Assembly: GCA_965660145.1 (NCBI GenBank)
Contig: CBFHYX010000005.1
Location: 186,001-250,000 of the forward strand
Direction of reading: 5' to 3'
Source of the DNA: JABURQ01 sp029243145
GTDB lineage: Bacteria; Planctomycetota; Planctomycetia; Planctomycetales; Planctomycetaceae
Length of the DNA: 64,000 bases
Part shown: positions 8,755-16,037 of the stretch, in pieces
How the letters are laid out: each line of letters opens with the position of its first letter
How positions within the stretch are numbered: position 1 is the stretch's first letter
The notes under the pieces: generated by a model
Seen by the model: only the letters and a program-made list of their open reading frames with translations
Told to the model about the DNA's origin: nothing
Database searches by the model: none
Program-made: the position numbers and the translations under genes

Positions 8755-10035
8755 ATGCGTTCACTTATCGCATTGCTACTCATCGGTACTGGTTTTTTAG
8801 AATCCTGTCATGCTCAGTCCGCTAGAACAAGCAACTTTGCACCTAACAGTTTTTATTGGGTGAGTCCTCTACCCGAAACAGCACACACCTCCTCAAATCT
8901 CAACCTCTCGAACAGCAGCAGCCTTTTAGGAAATTCTTACAACGGGGGCGGACCGGGAGAACAAATCTTGTGGAGCCCATCAACGGGAACCATGAAAGCT
9001 TCCACCTACTATGACCTTGGTTCCTCAATTGTATTTAACGACATCTCTGAAGATGTTCGCTCAGCCTGCGGGATGAATCGGAATTCAGACCAAGCGATCC
9101 GAGTTCGTGCGAGATGGGGCGGCTCAACAGTGGAAATTCTCGGAGTCCTGTCACATGAGGATCTTCAACCCGATGTCTCGCAGGGACAGTATCGAGTTCA
9201 GTTTTCAGTTGCCGATCGTATTGACACGTCTGGGAATGTCGTGTTTGGCCAATCGACCACGATGATCTACGACGCTTCGGAGATCTTGATCAAAGATCGA
9301 GTCGAATTGTTTCGTTGGACATCAGAAGCCGGAATGATCGGGCTGGGCTTTCTGCCCGGCACTCCAACAGACACCGAAGTTGGACTAAAATCAAATTGGT
9401 TGATTGATGATGCCAACAATGGGAATCAGCTACTCGGTTTTTCAACTCTATGGGTCAATGGAGACTATCGCTCAGTCCCGTTTTCCTGGAGTGTGCAAAA
9501 CGGCCTGCAGCTTCAGTTTGTCTTTGGACCAAGATACGCGATCAGTTTTGGGCAACACCACCTCTCTGAAAATGGACGCTATCTGGCAGGTAGTGTTCGC
9601 GTGATTGACGCACCATATGATGAGAATCCCCCTTCCGGTAGTAATCCGGTTCAAATTCACTATGCGTTTGTTTGGGACCTTTGGCAAACAGGGCGTTCGG
9701 GATTACGATGGGTTCCGCGGGAAGAACATGAAAACATTCCGAAGGTCCATGGAGTATCTGTCAGCGGAGAAGTGATCTTAACCGTGAAAGACGATTGGGG
9801 AACCAATCCAGTCTTTCAAAGACGTATTCTGTGGAGTGAAATTGCAGGCCGCTCAGATCTCGATGCCATCATCAATTCAAGCTATCCGCAACACCTTGCC
9901 TTAATCACCGAGAAAGTCTACGGCTTGTCTCCAGATGGAACGCGAGTGGTGGGGCAATCTCTCAATCTGGAAACAAATGCGCTACTAGCATTTGTTGTGG
10001 ATTTGCGTGGAACCCAGCAGCAGAGTCCTGATTGA
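8755..10035 (+). CDS. Secreted hypothetical protein, HAF-repeat-like
   Basis: Signal peptide MRSLIALLLIGTGFLESCHAQ, then about 400 residues of beta-rich sequence. Segments such as SENGRYLAGSVRV, AFVWDLWQTG and GLSPDGTRVVGQSLN resemble HAF/extracellular repeats, in which statements like a title, a flag and a message of a propeller blade recur; the match is weak. No catalytic motif is seen. A TTG at 8737 with AAGG ten bases upstream is an alternative start that adds six residues. It stands alone between divergent and convergent neighbours. Confidence 0.8.
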   Translation: MRSLIALLLIGTGFLESCHAQSARTSNFAPNSFYWVSPLPETAHTSSNLNLSNSSSLLGNSYNGGGPGEQILWSPSTGTMKASTYYDLGSSIVFNDISEDVRSACGMNRNSDQAIRVRARWGGSTVEILGVLSHEDLQPDVSQGQYRVQFSVADRIDTSGNVVFGQSTTMIYDASEILIKDRVELFRWTSEAGMIGLGFLPGTPTDTEVGLKSNWLIDDANNGNQLLGFSTLWVNGDYRSVPFSWSVQNGLQLQFVFGPRYAISFGQHHLSENGRYLAGSVRVIDAPYDENPPSGSNPVQIHYAFVWDLWQTGRSGLRWVPREEHENIPKVHGVSVSGEVILTVKDDWGTNPVFQRRILWSEIAGRSDLDAIINSSYPQHLALITEKVYGLSPDGTRVVGQSLNLETNALLAFVVDLRGTQQQSPD

Positions 10036-10098
10036 TCCTGACCTGCCGCTGATTTCATTGCATCTCTTCACCTCTTGGTGACTTTGCGTCGAACAATC

Positions 10099-10158
10099 GG
10101 TCCGCAAGGTGGACCCTACCTGCACTAATTGCGAATTTCTAGTTGCTAATTACTAACC
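10099..10158 (-). repeat. GTAG-type REP hairpin with adjoining 7-bp phased tract
   Basis: On the minus strand GTAG (10119-10116) is followed by GGTCCAC, loop CTT and GCGGACC, with one G-T wobble. Between it and the valS stop lies a 7-bp phased tract of TTAGTAA/TTAGCAA/CTAGAAA-like units. The whole resembles the element at 19270-19378. It sits directly behind valS. Confidence 0.8.
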
Positions 10159-13100
10159 TCATTCCGACAACTGGCTAATGATCTCTTCCACGCTTTCCAG
10201 TTGCTTCTTAAAGCCGGCGAGAGTGTCGCGAACCTGGGCAACCACTTCTTCGGGTGCCTTACTCACAAAATTCTCGTTGCCCAGTTTGCCTTCGGTACTC
10301 TTAATCAACTTGCCGAGCTTTTCTTTTTCTTTTTGCTGACGAGCCAACTCTGCATCTTTGTCGATCAAGCCTTCGAGCGGTATATAGCCGTCGGCGTCAT
10401 CCATCGTGAAACTGGCCGAGCCGGGAGGACGCTCAATGTCGGCACCGGCGGCTTCCAGAATAATCCGTGACAGATTCTCGAATTGAGCCGAGACATCGGT
10501 CAAGTCACTCGCAACTTCCTCGTTACACTTCATGTACAGCTTCATCGGCGTCGATGGCGGGATGTTATAAACCGCACGCACATTACGAATCGCGACGACG
10601 GTTTCCTGCAAACGACCAAATCGCATTTCGAGCGCTCGGTCCTGCCATTGACGGGGAACGTTGTCAGCATCCGGCCACTGAGCCAAGGTGACCGATTCGG
10701 TCGTCTCGACCGGATCAAACAAGCCACGAGATGGGGCGAGTTCCTTCAATCGGTCCCACAACTCCTCTGCAATGAACGGCGTGAACGGCGCCAACATGCG
10801 GAGCAGGGTATCCAAGACACCGACAAGCACACGCTGCACCTGCGGTTTTTGTTCCTCGTCGCGCAAGCGAGGTTTGATCATTTCCAGATACCAATCGCAG
10901 AACTCATTCCAAATGAAGTCCCGCAGCGAACGAGTCGCCCCGTCAAACTGATATCGTTCGAGGTACTCATTGACCTCATGCACCATCGACGACAGACGAC
11001 TCAAGATCCAGCGATCTTCGAGTCGTAAATCGGCTTCGTCAATCGCACCCGGCGTGTAATCTTCGAGGTTCATCATCGCGAAGCGAGCCGCGTTCCAGAA
11101 CTTGTTGCAGAAGTTACGTCCATACTCAAACCGTTCCGAGTCCATCGTCGCCATTGAGACATCGGGATCGGGTGTGTACATCGGCGTCGGAAACTGACTT
11201 TCCTTCTTACACTTCGTACAGACCATCGTCGGCTTGGCTGCGCCTTGAGGAATCGGGAACGCGCCCTTCATTGAACTCGGCACGACGATTGTGATGGTGT
11301 CGAGCTTATAGAGCTTCGGATCAATGAGCGTTTCGCAATGCGGACACTCATAGTTGATGGGCAACCGAACGTCTTGCGTTTCTCCGGCAAACGAAGTGAT
11401 CGTAAAGCGGACCGCATCGGTGCCGTACTTTTCAATCAAATCGACCGGATCGACGCCGTTCCCTTTCGACTTGGACATCGTCTGCCCGAAGCCGTCCAGA
11501 ATTTTCGGATGAACGTGAACGTGATGGAAGGGAACATCTCCCATGTTATACAGACCGGTGAGGACCATCCGCGCGACCCACAGCGTGATAATATCGCGGC
11601 TCGTCACCAGCACACTTTTATCACCCGGATAGAAGGAGGGGAGGACCGTGTTCTTGCCATCACCCGAGTTGTCCGGCTCGCCGTTGAGGGGCGGGTTATG
11701 ATCGGTATCGGGCCAACCGAGTGTTTCCTGCGGCCAGAGTGCTGACGAGAACCATGTATCGAGAACGTCAGGGTCTTGTACATAACCCGCCGATTCAAGA
11801 ATTGTTTCCAACTCATCGCAACCCTCATCGACGCAAGCCAGTCGTATGGTAATACCATTCCGATCATCACGAGTGCTTTGAAAATGAAGTTTGCCCTTAA
11901 ACTCGTCCTTGAGATGAGCTGTAACATCAGGATCTGAATGCGAATCTTCGTGCTTAGTTTCTCTTTCGCTTTTGTTATACTCACGTTGGATAATCTTAAC
12001 CCACACTGGAATGCGGTGTCCCCACCAGAGTTGACGGCTGATGCACCAATCCCGTTTTTCACCCAGCCAGTCCAAATAAGTCTTCGCATAACGACCGGGA
12101 TAAAACTTCACGCGACCATCTTCAATCGCGTCCATCGCATTTTGCGAGAGTGGTTGTTTCGGATCATCCATGGCAACAAACCATTGATCCGACAAGTACG
12201 GTTCAACGGGAGTCTTTGAACGGTCACTATGCTTGAGCGGGACAACGCGATCCTCCACGCTTTCGAGACAACCCCGCTTTTCCAGATCTTCCACGATTTT
12301 GTTGCGCACCGCATAACGGTCGAGACCTTCGTACTCACCGGCGTTCTCGTTAAAAGTGCCGTCCGGATTCAGAAGGTTAATGATGTCAATCTCGTCCTCT
12401 TTGCCGACATGCCGGAGGTAACAGGCATAGTCGTTCGGATCATGAGCCGGCGTCACTTTCACCGCCCCGGTCCCTTTTTCCTTATCTGCGAGGAAGGCAT
12501 CTTCGATGATGGGGATGTCGCGACCGTTGAGCGGAATCCGTACTTTCTTGCCCACCAAATCGGTGTAGCGTTCGTCACCCGGATAGACACAAACCGCGGT
12601 ATCGCCGAGCATCGTTTCGGGACGCGTTGTTGAAAATGAGATTTTGGTGTCGGTCTCGTTGCCGTTCTCATCGACGACGAAATAATGGTACGTCCAGAAG
12701 TGACCGTTGACATCTTCCGAAAAGACTTCATCATCGGCGACGGCGGTTTGCAGATGAGCGTCCCAGTTGACGAGTCGTTTACCGCGATAGATCAGTCCGT
12801 CTTTGAACAATTTGAAAAATGTCCGCCGAACCGCTTTTTCACAAACATCATCGAGCGTAAATCGTGTTCGTCTCCAGTCGCAACTCGCTCCAATGGATTT
12901 CAATTGCGAGAGAATACGACCTTCGTAAGTCTCTTTCCACTTCCAGATGCGGTTGACGAGTGCATCCCGCCCGATGTCGCGACGAGTCAGCCCTTCTTCT
13001 TCAAACATACGCCGTTCGACGACAGCCTGTGTCGCGATACCCGCGTGGTCTGTTCCCGGCATCCACAATGCTTCAAACCCCTGCATCCGTTTTCGGCGAG

Positions 13101-13299
13101 TGATCAAGTCCTGCAATGTGCCGTTGAGAGCATGCCCCATGTGGAGCGCACCAGTCACGTTGGGCAGGGGGATCATGATCGTGTGCGACGGTTTGTCTTC
13201 TTGCGGATCGGCGTTGAAGTAGCCGTTCTGCTCCCAGTAGGTGTACCACTTTTGTTGGGCGGCTTGCGGATCGTACTGCTTGGGAAGTTCTTGAGACAT
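10159..13299 (-). CDS. valS: Valyl-tRNA synthetase
   Basis: Class I synthetase that charges tRNA-Val. It is 1046 residues, longer than the usual 880-950. LHMGH near residue 57 is the HIGH motif and TMSKS near 608 the KMSKS motif; the WFSSALWP and NKFWNAARF segments are typical of ValRS, and the C-terminus is a coiled-coil arm (about 975-1046). Between KMSKS and the anticodon-binding domain sits an insert of about 75 residues with CPHC (about 651) and CTKC (about 695), probably a zinc ribbon. Start taken at MSQELPKQY; its 5' flank is a 7-bp phased tract and has no Shine-Dalgarno site. Confidence 0.97.
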   Translation of the reverse strand: MSQELPKQYDPQAAQQKWYTYWEQNGYFNADPQEDKPSHTIMIPLPNVTGALHMGHALNGTLQDLITRRKRMQGFEALWMPGTDHAGIATQAVVERRMFEEEGLTRRDIGRDALVNRIWKWKETYEGRILSQLKSIGASCDWRRTRFTLDDVCEKAVRRTFFKLFKDGLIYRGKRLVNWDAHLQTAVADDEVFSEDVNGHFWTYHYFVVDENGNETDTKISFSTTRPETMLGDTAVCVYPGDERYTDLVGKKVRIPLNGRDIPIIEDAFLADKEKGTGAVKVTPAHDPNDYACYLRHVGKEDEIDIINLLNPDGTFNENAGEYEGLDRYAVRNKIVEDLEKRGCLESVEDRVVPLKHSDRSKTPVEPYLSDQWFVAMDDPKQPLSQNAMDAIEDGRVKFYPGRYAKTYLDWLGEKRDWCISRQLWWGHRIPVWVKIIQREYNKSERETKHEDSHSDPDVTAHLKDEFKGKLHFQSTRDDRNGITIRLACVDEGCDELETILESAGYVQDPDVLDTWFSSALWPQETLGWPDTDHNPPLNGEPDNSGDGKNTVLPSFYPGDKSVLVTSRDIITLWVARMVLTGLYNMGDVPFHHVHVHPKILDGFGQTMSKSKGNGVDPVDLIEKYGTDAVRFTITSFAGETQDVRLPINYECPHCETLIDPKLYKLDTITIVVPSSMKGAFPIPQGAAKPTMVCTKCKKESQFPTPMYTPDPDVSMATMDSERFEYGRNFCNKFWNAARFAMMNLEDYTPGAIDEADLRLEDRWILSRLSSMVHEVNEYLERYQFDGATRSLRDFIWNEFCDWYLEMIKPRLRDEEQKPQVQRVLVGVLDTLLRMLAPFTPFIAEELWDRLKELAPSRGLFDPVETTESVTLAQWPDADNVPRQWQDRALEMRFGRLQETVVAIRNVRAVYNIPPSTPMKLYMKCNEEVASDLTDVSAQFENLSRIILEAAGADIERPPGSASFTMDDADGYIPLEGLIDKDAELARQQKEKEKLGKLIKSTEGKLGNENFVSKAPEEVVAQVRDTLAGFKKQLESVEEIISQLSE

Positions 13300-13398
13300 A
13301 GTGATCAAAGTTTGAAAAGTGTGAAAGTTTGTAGGGCAGGGGCCTCCCTGCCATGTTCGACTCGCAATTTTTTTTTGGCAGGCGGGAACCTGCCCTAG
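13300..13398 (+). repeat. 7-bp phased tract plus inverted GTAG REP pair (REPIN-like) upstream of valS
   Basis: The tract 13300-13330 repeats AAAGTTT/GAAAAGT-like units. GTAG at 13331 opens a hairpin GGCAGGG-GCCT-CCCTGCC (13335-13352). A second hairpin in inverse orientation, GGCAGG/CCTGCC (13377-13394), ends in CTAG at 13398. The pair spans 68 bp, like those at 15179-15247 and 19311-19378. Confidence 0.8.
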
Positions 13399-13414
13399 GG
13401 CTTAATGTAAATTC

Positions 13415-13480
13415 GTAGGCTGGAACTGGTCCCAGCTTTCGTAGGTATCGTTAGCATGCCCACAACAAGCGAGGGCATGG
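13415..13480 (+). repeat. GTAG REP hairpin followed by a second inverted repeat
   Basis: GTAG at 13415 precedes GCTGGAAC-TG-GTCCCAGC (13419-13436), a one-mismatch copy of the hairpins at 15183 and 18410. A second GTAG at 13441 is followed by GCATGCCC (13454) and GGGCATGG (13473) around an 11-base loop. Confidence 0.75.
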
Positions 13481-13499
13481 CACTCGCCTTTCGCTTTCC

Positions 13500-15080
13500 T
13501 CAGTCATCATTCGGCTCAAACGCGCCCTCGTCTTTATAAAGTTTGTATTCGACACTATCGACGAGAGCGAGCCAACTCGCTTCGATGATATTCTCGCTGA
13601 CGCCGATGGTACTCCACACATCGTTCTCGTCTGCAGACTCGATTATCACCCGCACGCGGGCCGCGGTCCCCTCGGTCGAGTTAATTACGCGCACTTTATA
13701 GTCCACCAAATGCATATCGGACAGGCTCGGGTAGTGAGTGAGCAACGCTTTCCGCAATGCCGTATCCAACGCATTAACCGGTCCATCACCTTCACCCACG
13801 ACATGTTGTTCGAATTCTCCGATCTTCAATTTGATGGTCGCTTCTGTCTGAGGAATCGCATCGGAGGTGGTTTCCACATTCACCCGATAATGAATACGTT
13901 CAAAGTGTGGATTGAATGTCTCTGCCACTTTACGGACCAACAAATCAAACGACGCTTCCGCCGCTTCAAACTGATAGCCGATATTTTCGTAATCCTGAAC
14001 AGCTTGCAGGATGTTCGTCATCAAATCAGGATCTTGGTCCATGCGTAGCTTCGTCGTCTTGGCGACAATATTCGAGCGACCCGAAAGTTCACTCACCAAA
14101 ATACGGCGTTCGTTGCCGACAAGTTCCGGATCGATATGTTCATAGCTATGAGCGATCCGATTGACGGCATGGACGTGCATACCACCTTTGTGAGCAAACG
14201 CCGAACGCCCGACAAACGGCTGCCCCGTTCGGCTGCTCATATTGGCCAATTCGTAAACGTAGCGAGACAATTCAGTCAAATGTTGCACGCCATTGTCATG
14301 CAGAACTTGGTAATTCTTCTTGATCGACAGGTTGGCGATGGCGCTGATCAAGTCGGCATTGCCGCAGCGTTCACCGATGCCGTTAATCGTCCCCTGAACA
14401 TGGATGGCACCATGCTCGATGGCAGCCAGTGTATTGGCAAGAGCAAGATCACCGTCATTGTGCGTGTGAATTCCAACCGGAATATCGAGAGCCGCTCGTG
14501 CAGCATCAACAGCTTCAGCAACTTGCTCAGGAAGACAGCCACCATTCGTGTCACATAGAACAATGATCGAGGCTCCACCTTCTTCAGCCGCTTTGATCGT
14601 CTTCAAAGCAAACTCAGGATTGTGGCGATAGCCATCAAAATAATGCTCGGCATCATAGACCAATTCACGTCCCTCTGAGACCAGATAGGCAACCGAGTCG
14701 CGAATCATGGCAAGGTTTTCCTCTTCGTCAATCCGCAGCACCTCGGTGACATGTAAATCCCAAGTCTTGCCGACAACCGTACAAACAGGCGCTTTGGAAT
14801 CTCGCAGAGCGATCATACAGGTATCGTCTTCGGCGGCGACTCCCTTACGGCGCGTCATACCAAAGGCGCACACCTTGGCGTGTTTAAGATCCATCTCGGC
14901 GGCGCGCTGAAAGTATTCTTCGTCTTTGGGATTGGAGAGGGGGTAGCCACCTTCAATGTAGTCGAAGCCGAGTTCGTCGAGTTTGGCGGTAATCAACAAC
15001 TTGTCCTGTAAGGAGAAGTTGACGCCTTCACCCTGACTGCCGTCTCGCAGTGTGGTGTCGTAGATCTGGATGCGACTCAT
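13500..15080 (-). CDS. cimA: (R)-citramalate synthase
   Basis: Condenses pyruvate and acetyl-CoA to citramalate, the first step of the threonine-independent route to 2-oxobutyrate and isoleucine. The 526 residues begin with IQIYDTTLRDGSQGEG, the HMGL-like TIM barrel signature with the catalytic Arg-Asp. HTHNDGDLALAN (near residue 205) supplies metal-binding His, and GTINGIGERCGNADL follows. The C-terminal third is a LeuA-type allosteric domain (NVETTSDA, GDGPVNALDTALRKAL), the site of end-product control. The DGSQGEG start and overall length favour CimA over 2-isopropylmalate synthase. Upstream are a leader peptide and terminator (15388-15521), so transcription is probably controlled by branched-chain amino-acid supply. 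Confidence 0.95.
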   Translation of the reverse strand: MSRIQIYDTTLRDGSQGEGVNFSLQDKLLITAKLDELGFDYIEGGYPLSNPKDEEYFQRAAEMDLKHAKVCAFGMTRRKGVAAEDDTCMIALRDSKAPVCTVVGKTWDLHVTEVLRIDEEENLAMIRDSVAYLVSEGRELVYDAEHYFDGYRHNPEFALKTIKAAEEGGASIIVLCDTNGGCLPEQVAEAVDAARAALDIPVGIHTHNDGDLALANTLAAIEHGAIHVQGTINGIGERCGNADLISAIANLSIKKNYQVLHDNGVQHLTELSRYVYELANMSSRTGQPFVGRSAFAHKGGMHVHAVNRIAHSYEHIDPELVGNERRILVSELSGRSNIVAKTTKLRMDQDPDLMTNILQAVQDYENIGYQFEAAEASFDLLVRKVAETFNPHFERIHYRVNVETTSDAIPQTEATIKLKIGEFEQHVVGEGDGPVNALDTALRKALLTHYPSLSDMHLVDYKVRVINSTEGTAARVRVIIESADENDVWSTIGVSENIIEASWLALVDSVEYKLYKDEGAFEPNDD

Positions 15081-15089
15081 GGGTATCCC

Positions 15090-15156
15090 AGTTTTCAGTG
15101 TTGGGTGTTCAGTTTTCAGTAGTTTCAGCTTAGTCGTAGGGCAGGGTCTCCCTGCC
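15090..15156 (+). repeat. 7-bp phased tract and GTAG REP hairpin upstream of cimA
   Basis: Units of the type TTTTCAG/TGTTCAG run from about 15090 to 15128. GTAG at 15136 then opens GGCAGGG-TCT-CCCTGCC (15140-15156). It lies between the attenuator and the cimA start. Confidence 0.75.
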
Positions 15157-15178
15157 GGAAATCAGATTGTTCGTTTTT

Positions 15179-15247
15179 GTAGGCTGGGACTGGTCCCAGC
15201 AATTCCTTTCAACAACCTTACATTTTGGCCGGTAGAACCGTCCCTAC
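15179..15247 (+). repeat. Inverted GTAG REP pair (REPIN-like), 69 bp
   Basis: GTAG at 15179 precedes the perfect hairpin GCTGGGAC-TG-GTCCCAGC (15183-15200). An inverse copy with stem GGCCGGT/ACCGTCC (one mismatch) at 15227-15243 ends in CTAC at 15244-15247. The geometry matches the other pairs. Confidence 0.78.
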
Positions 15248-15272
15248 AGATCTCATTCTTCTTCATCGTCAT

Positions 15273-15333
15273 CAGCCGGAACGCGCTAGCGTCCGGTTTT
15301 TCTGAATAACCGTGGGCTAGCGTCCAGCGGCTG
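15273..15333 (+). repeat. 61-bp dispersed inverted-repeat element, copy 1
   Basis: It begins CAGCCGGAACGCGCTAGCG and ends in GCGGCTG, so the two halves are imperfect inverted copies with CAGCCG outside, GCTAGC-like cores and CGGT inside. A second 61-bp copy is at 41402-41462, identical at both ends and different in the middle. Confidence 0.8.
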
Positions 15334-15387
15334 ATTTCGTTTGCCAGCTTCGTGTGCGTATCCATTACGCGAAGCAACTCCAATCAA

Positions 15388-15419
15388 TAAAAAAACCCCC
15401 AGGCTTGCGGCCTGAGGGT
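15388..15419 (-). terminator. Rho-independent terminator, probable cimA attenuator
   Basis: On the minus strand ACCCTCAGGC (15419-15410), loop CGCAA and GCCTGGGGGT (15404-15395) form a 10-bp stem with one T-G wobble, followed by seven T. It lies 28 bases after the stop of the leader peptide and about 300 bases before cimA. The leader segment TGAGGTC (15449-15443), which contains the leader stop codon, can pair with GACCCTCA (15420-15413) and so compete with the terminator stem. Confidence 0.88.
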
Positions 15420-15446
15420 CTAAAATTTTGAAATTCTGTGATGACC

Positions 15447-15521
15447 TCACAACCGCATTTTTTCCGACGGCACAATAATGCCGACCAGAATGTTAATAAT
15501 GACGATGCTATTGAGAATCAT
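15447..15521 (-). CDS. Ile/Val/Leu-rich leader peptide of cimA
   Basis: A 24-codon frame starts at ATG 15521 with AGGA eight bases upstream. It reads MILNSIVIINILVGIIV and then seven more residues before TGA: seven Ile, three Val and three Leu in 24 codons. The stop codon lies inside the segment that could form an antiterminator. A ribosome finishing the peptide would cover that segment and let the terminator form; one stalled at Ile codons would not. The layout is that of the known ilv/leu attenuators; its use for cimA is inference. Confidence 0.85.
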   Translation of the reverse strand: MILNSIVIINILVGIIVPSEKMRL

Positions 15522-15542
15522 AGGGTTTTTCCTTGTGAGAAA

Positions 15543-15571
15543 ATCATACCCGAGGGGCCGGGGAGAGTCAA
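15543..15571 (-). promoter_or_regulatory. Sigma-70-type promoter of the cimA leader
   Basis: On the minus strand TTGACT (15571-15566), a 17-base spacer and TATGAT (15548-15543) make a near-consensus promoter. It lies about 20 bases before the leader-peptide start codon, which fits a short untranslated lead. Confidence 0.8.
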
Positions 15572-15721
15572 ATGTGCTGTAAAATGGGTTGTTCTGTAAA
15601 TTGGGCGAAATCCGCGTAATTTCAATATGAGCATTTTTTCAGAATTGAGTGACCTTATCGACGTGTAATTCTTTATGTATTTAGAATTCCTTTGCTGTTC
15701 CCCTCATCAGAAAGAACCACC

Positions 15722-15976
15722 ATGAAAACTCACTTTTTTGTTCGTTCGTTTATCGTACTTGCCTGTGCATGTATGTTCCTTAGCTCTTCAGCTACAAATA
15801 AAACGGCATTCGCAGCTCCAGAGGTCCCTACAGGGCCAATTGTAGTTTCTCAAGAATGCTGGAATGAGTTTTACGACTGTGTCATTCTTTGCAGACGATG
15901 GTCGTTATTTTTTACAAGATACTGTCGTGATAACTGCGTTGATAAGGCATTGCGCTGCCATGGCGTTGGTATGTGA
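15722..15976 (+). CDS. Small secreted six-cysteine protein
   Basis: The 84-residue product has a signal peptide (MKTHFFVRSFIVLACACMF..., cleavage likely after AFA near 32). The mature part of about 50 residues has six Cys with mirror spacing C-x6-C-x3-C-x10-C-x3-C-x6-C. Two CxxxC pairs joined by a short turn are the plan of alpha-hairpinin-type helical hairpins held by disulfides. The function is unknown. An upstream ATG at 15692 would add ten residues and spoil the signal peptide's n-region. It is divergent from the cimA leader and is followed by a hairpin at 15987. Confidence 0.7.
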   Translation: MKTHFFVRSFIVLACACMFLSSSATNKTAFAAPEVPTGPIVVSQECWNEFYDCVILCRRWSLFFTRYCRDNCVDKALRCHGVGM

Positions 15977-15986
15977 ATCTTTGGAT

Positions 15987-16019
15987 AAGCACACCCTCTG
16001 AGTTGGAGGGGTTGTGCTT
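15987..16019 (+). terminator. Hairpin between convergent genes
   Basis: AAGCACA (15987) pairs with TGTGCTT (16013) and CCCTC with GAGGG, with a two-base bulge and a seven-base loop. The T-run is short. It lies between the stops of the six-Cys protein and ftsK and may serve either. Confidence 0.6.
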
Positions 16020-16037
16020 TCAGAGATCCGGTAGTGA

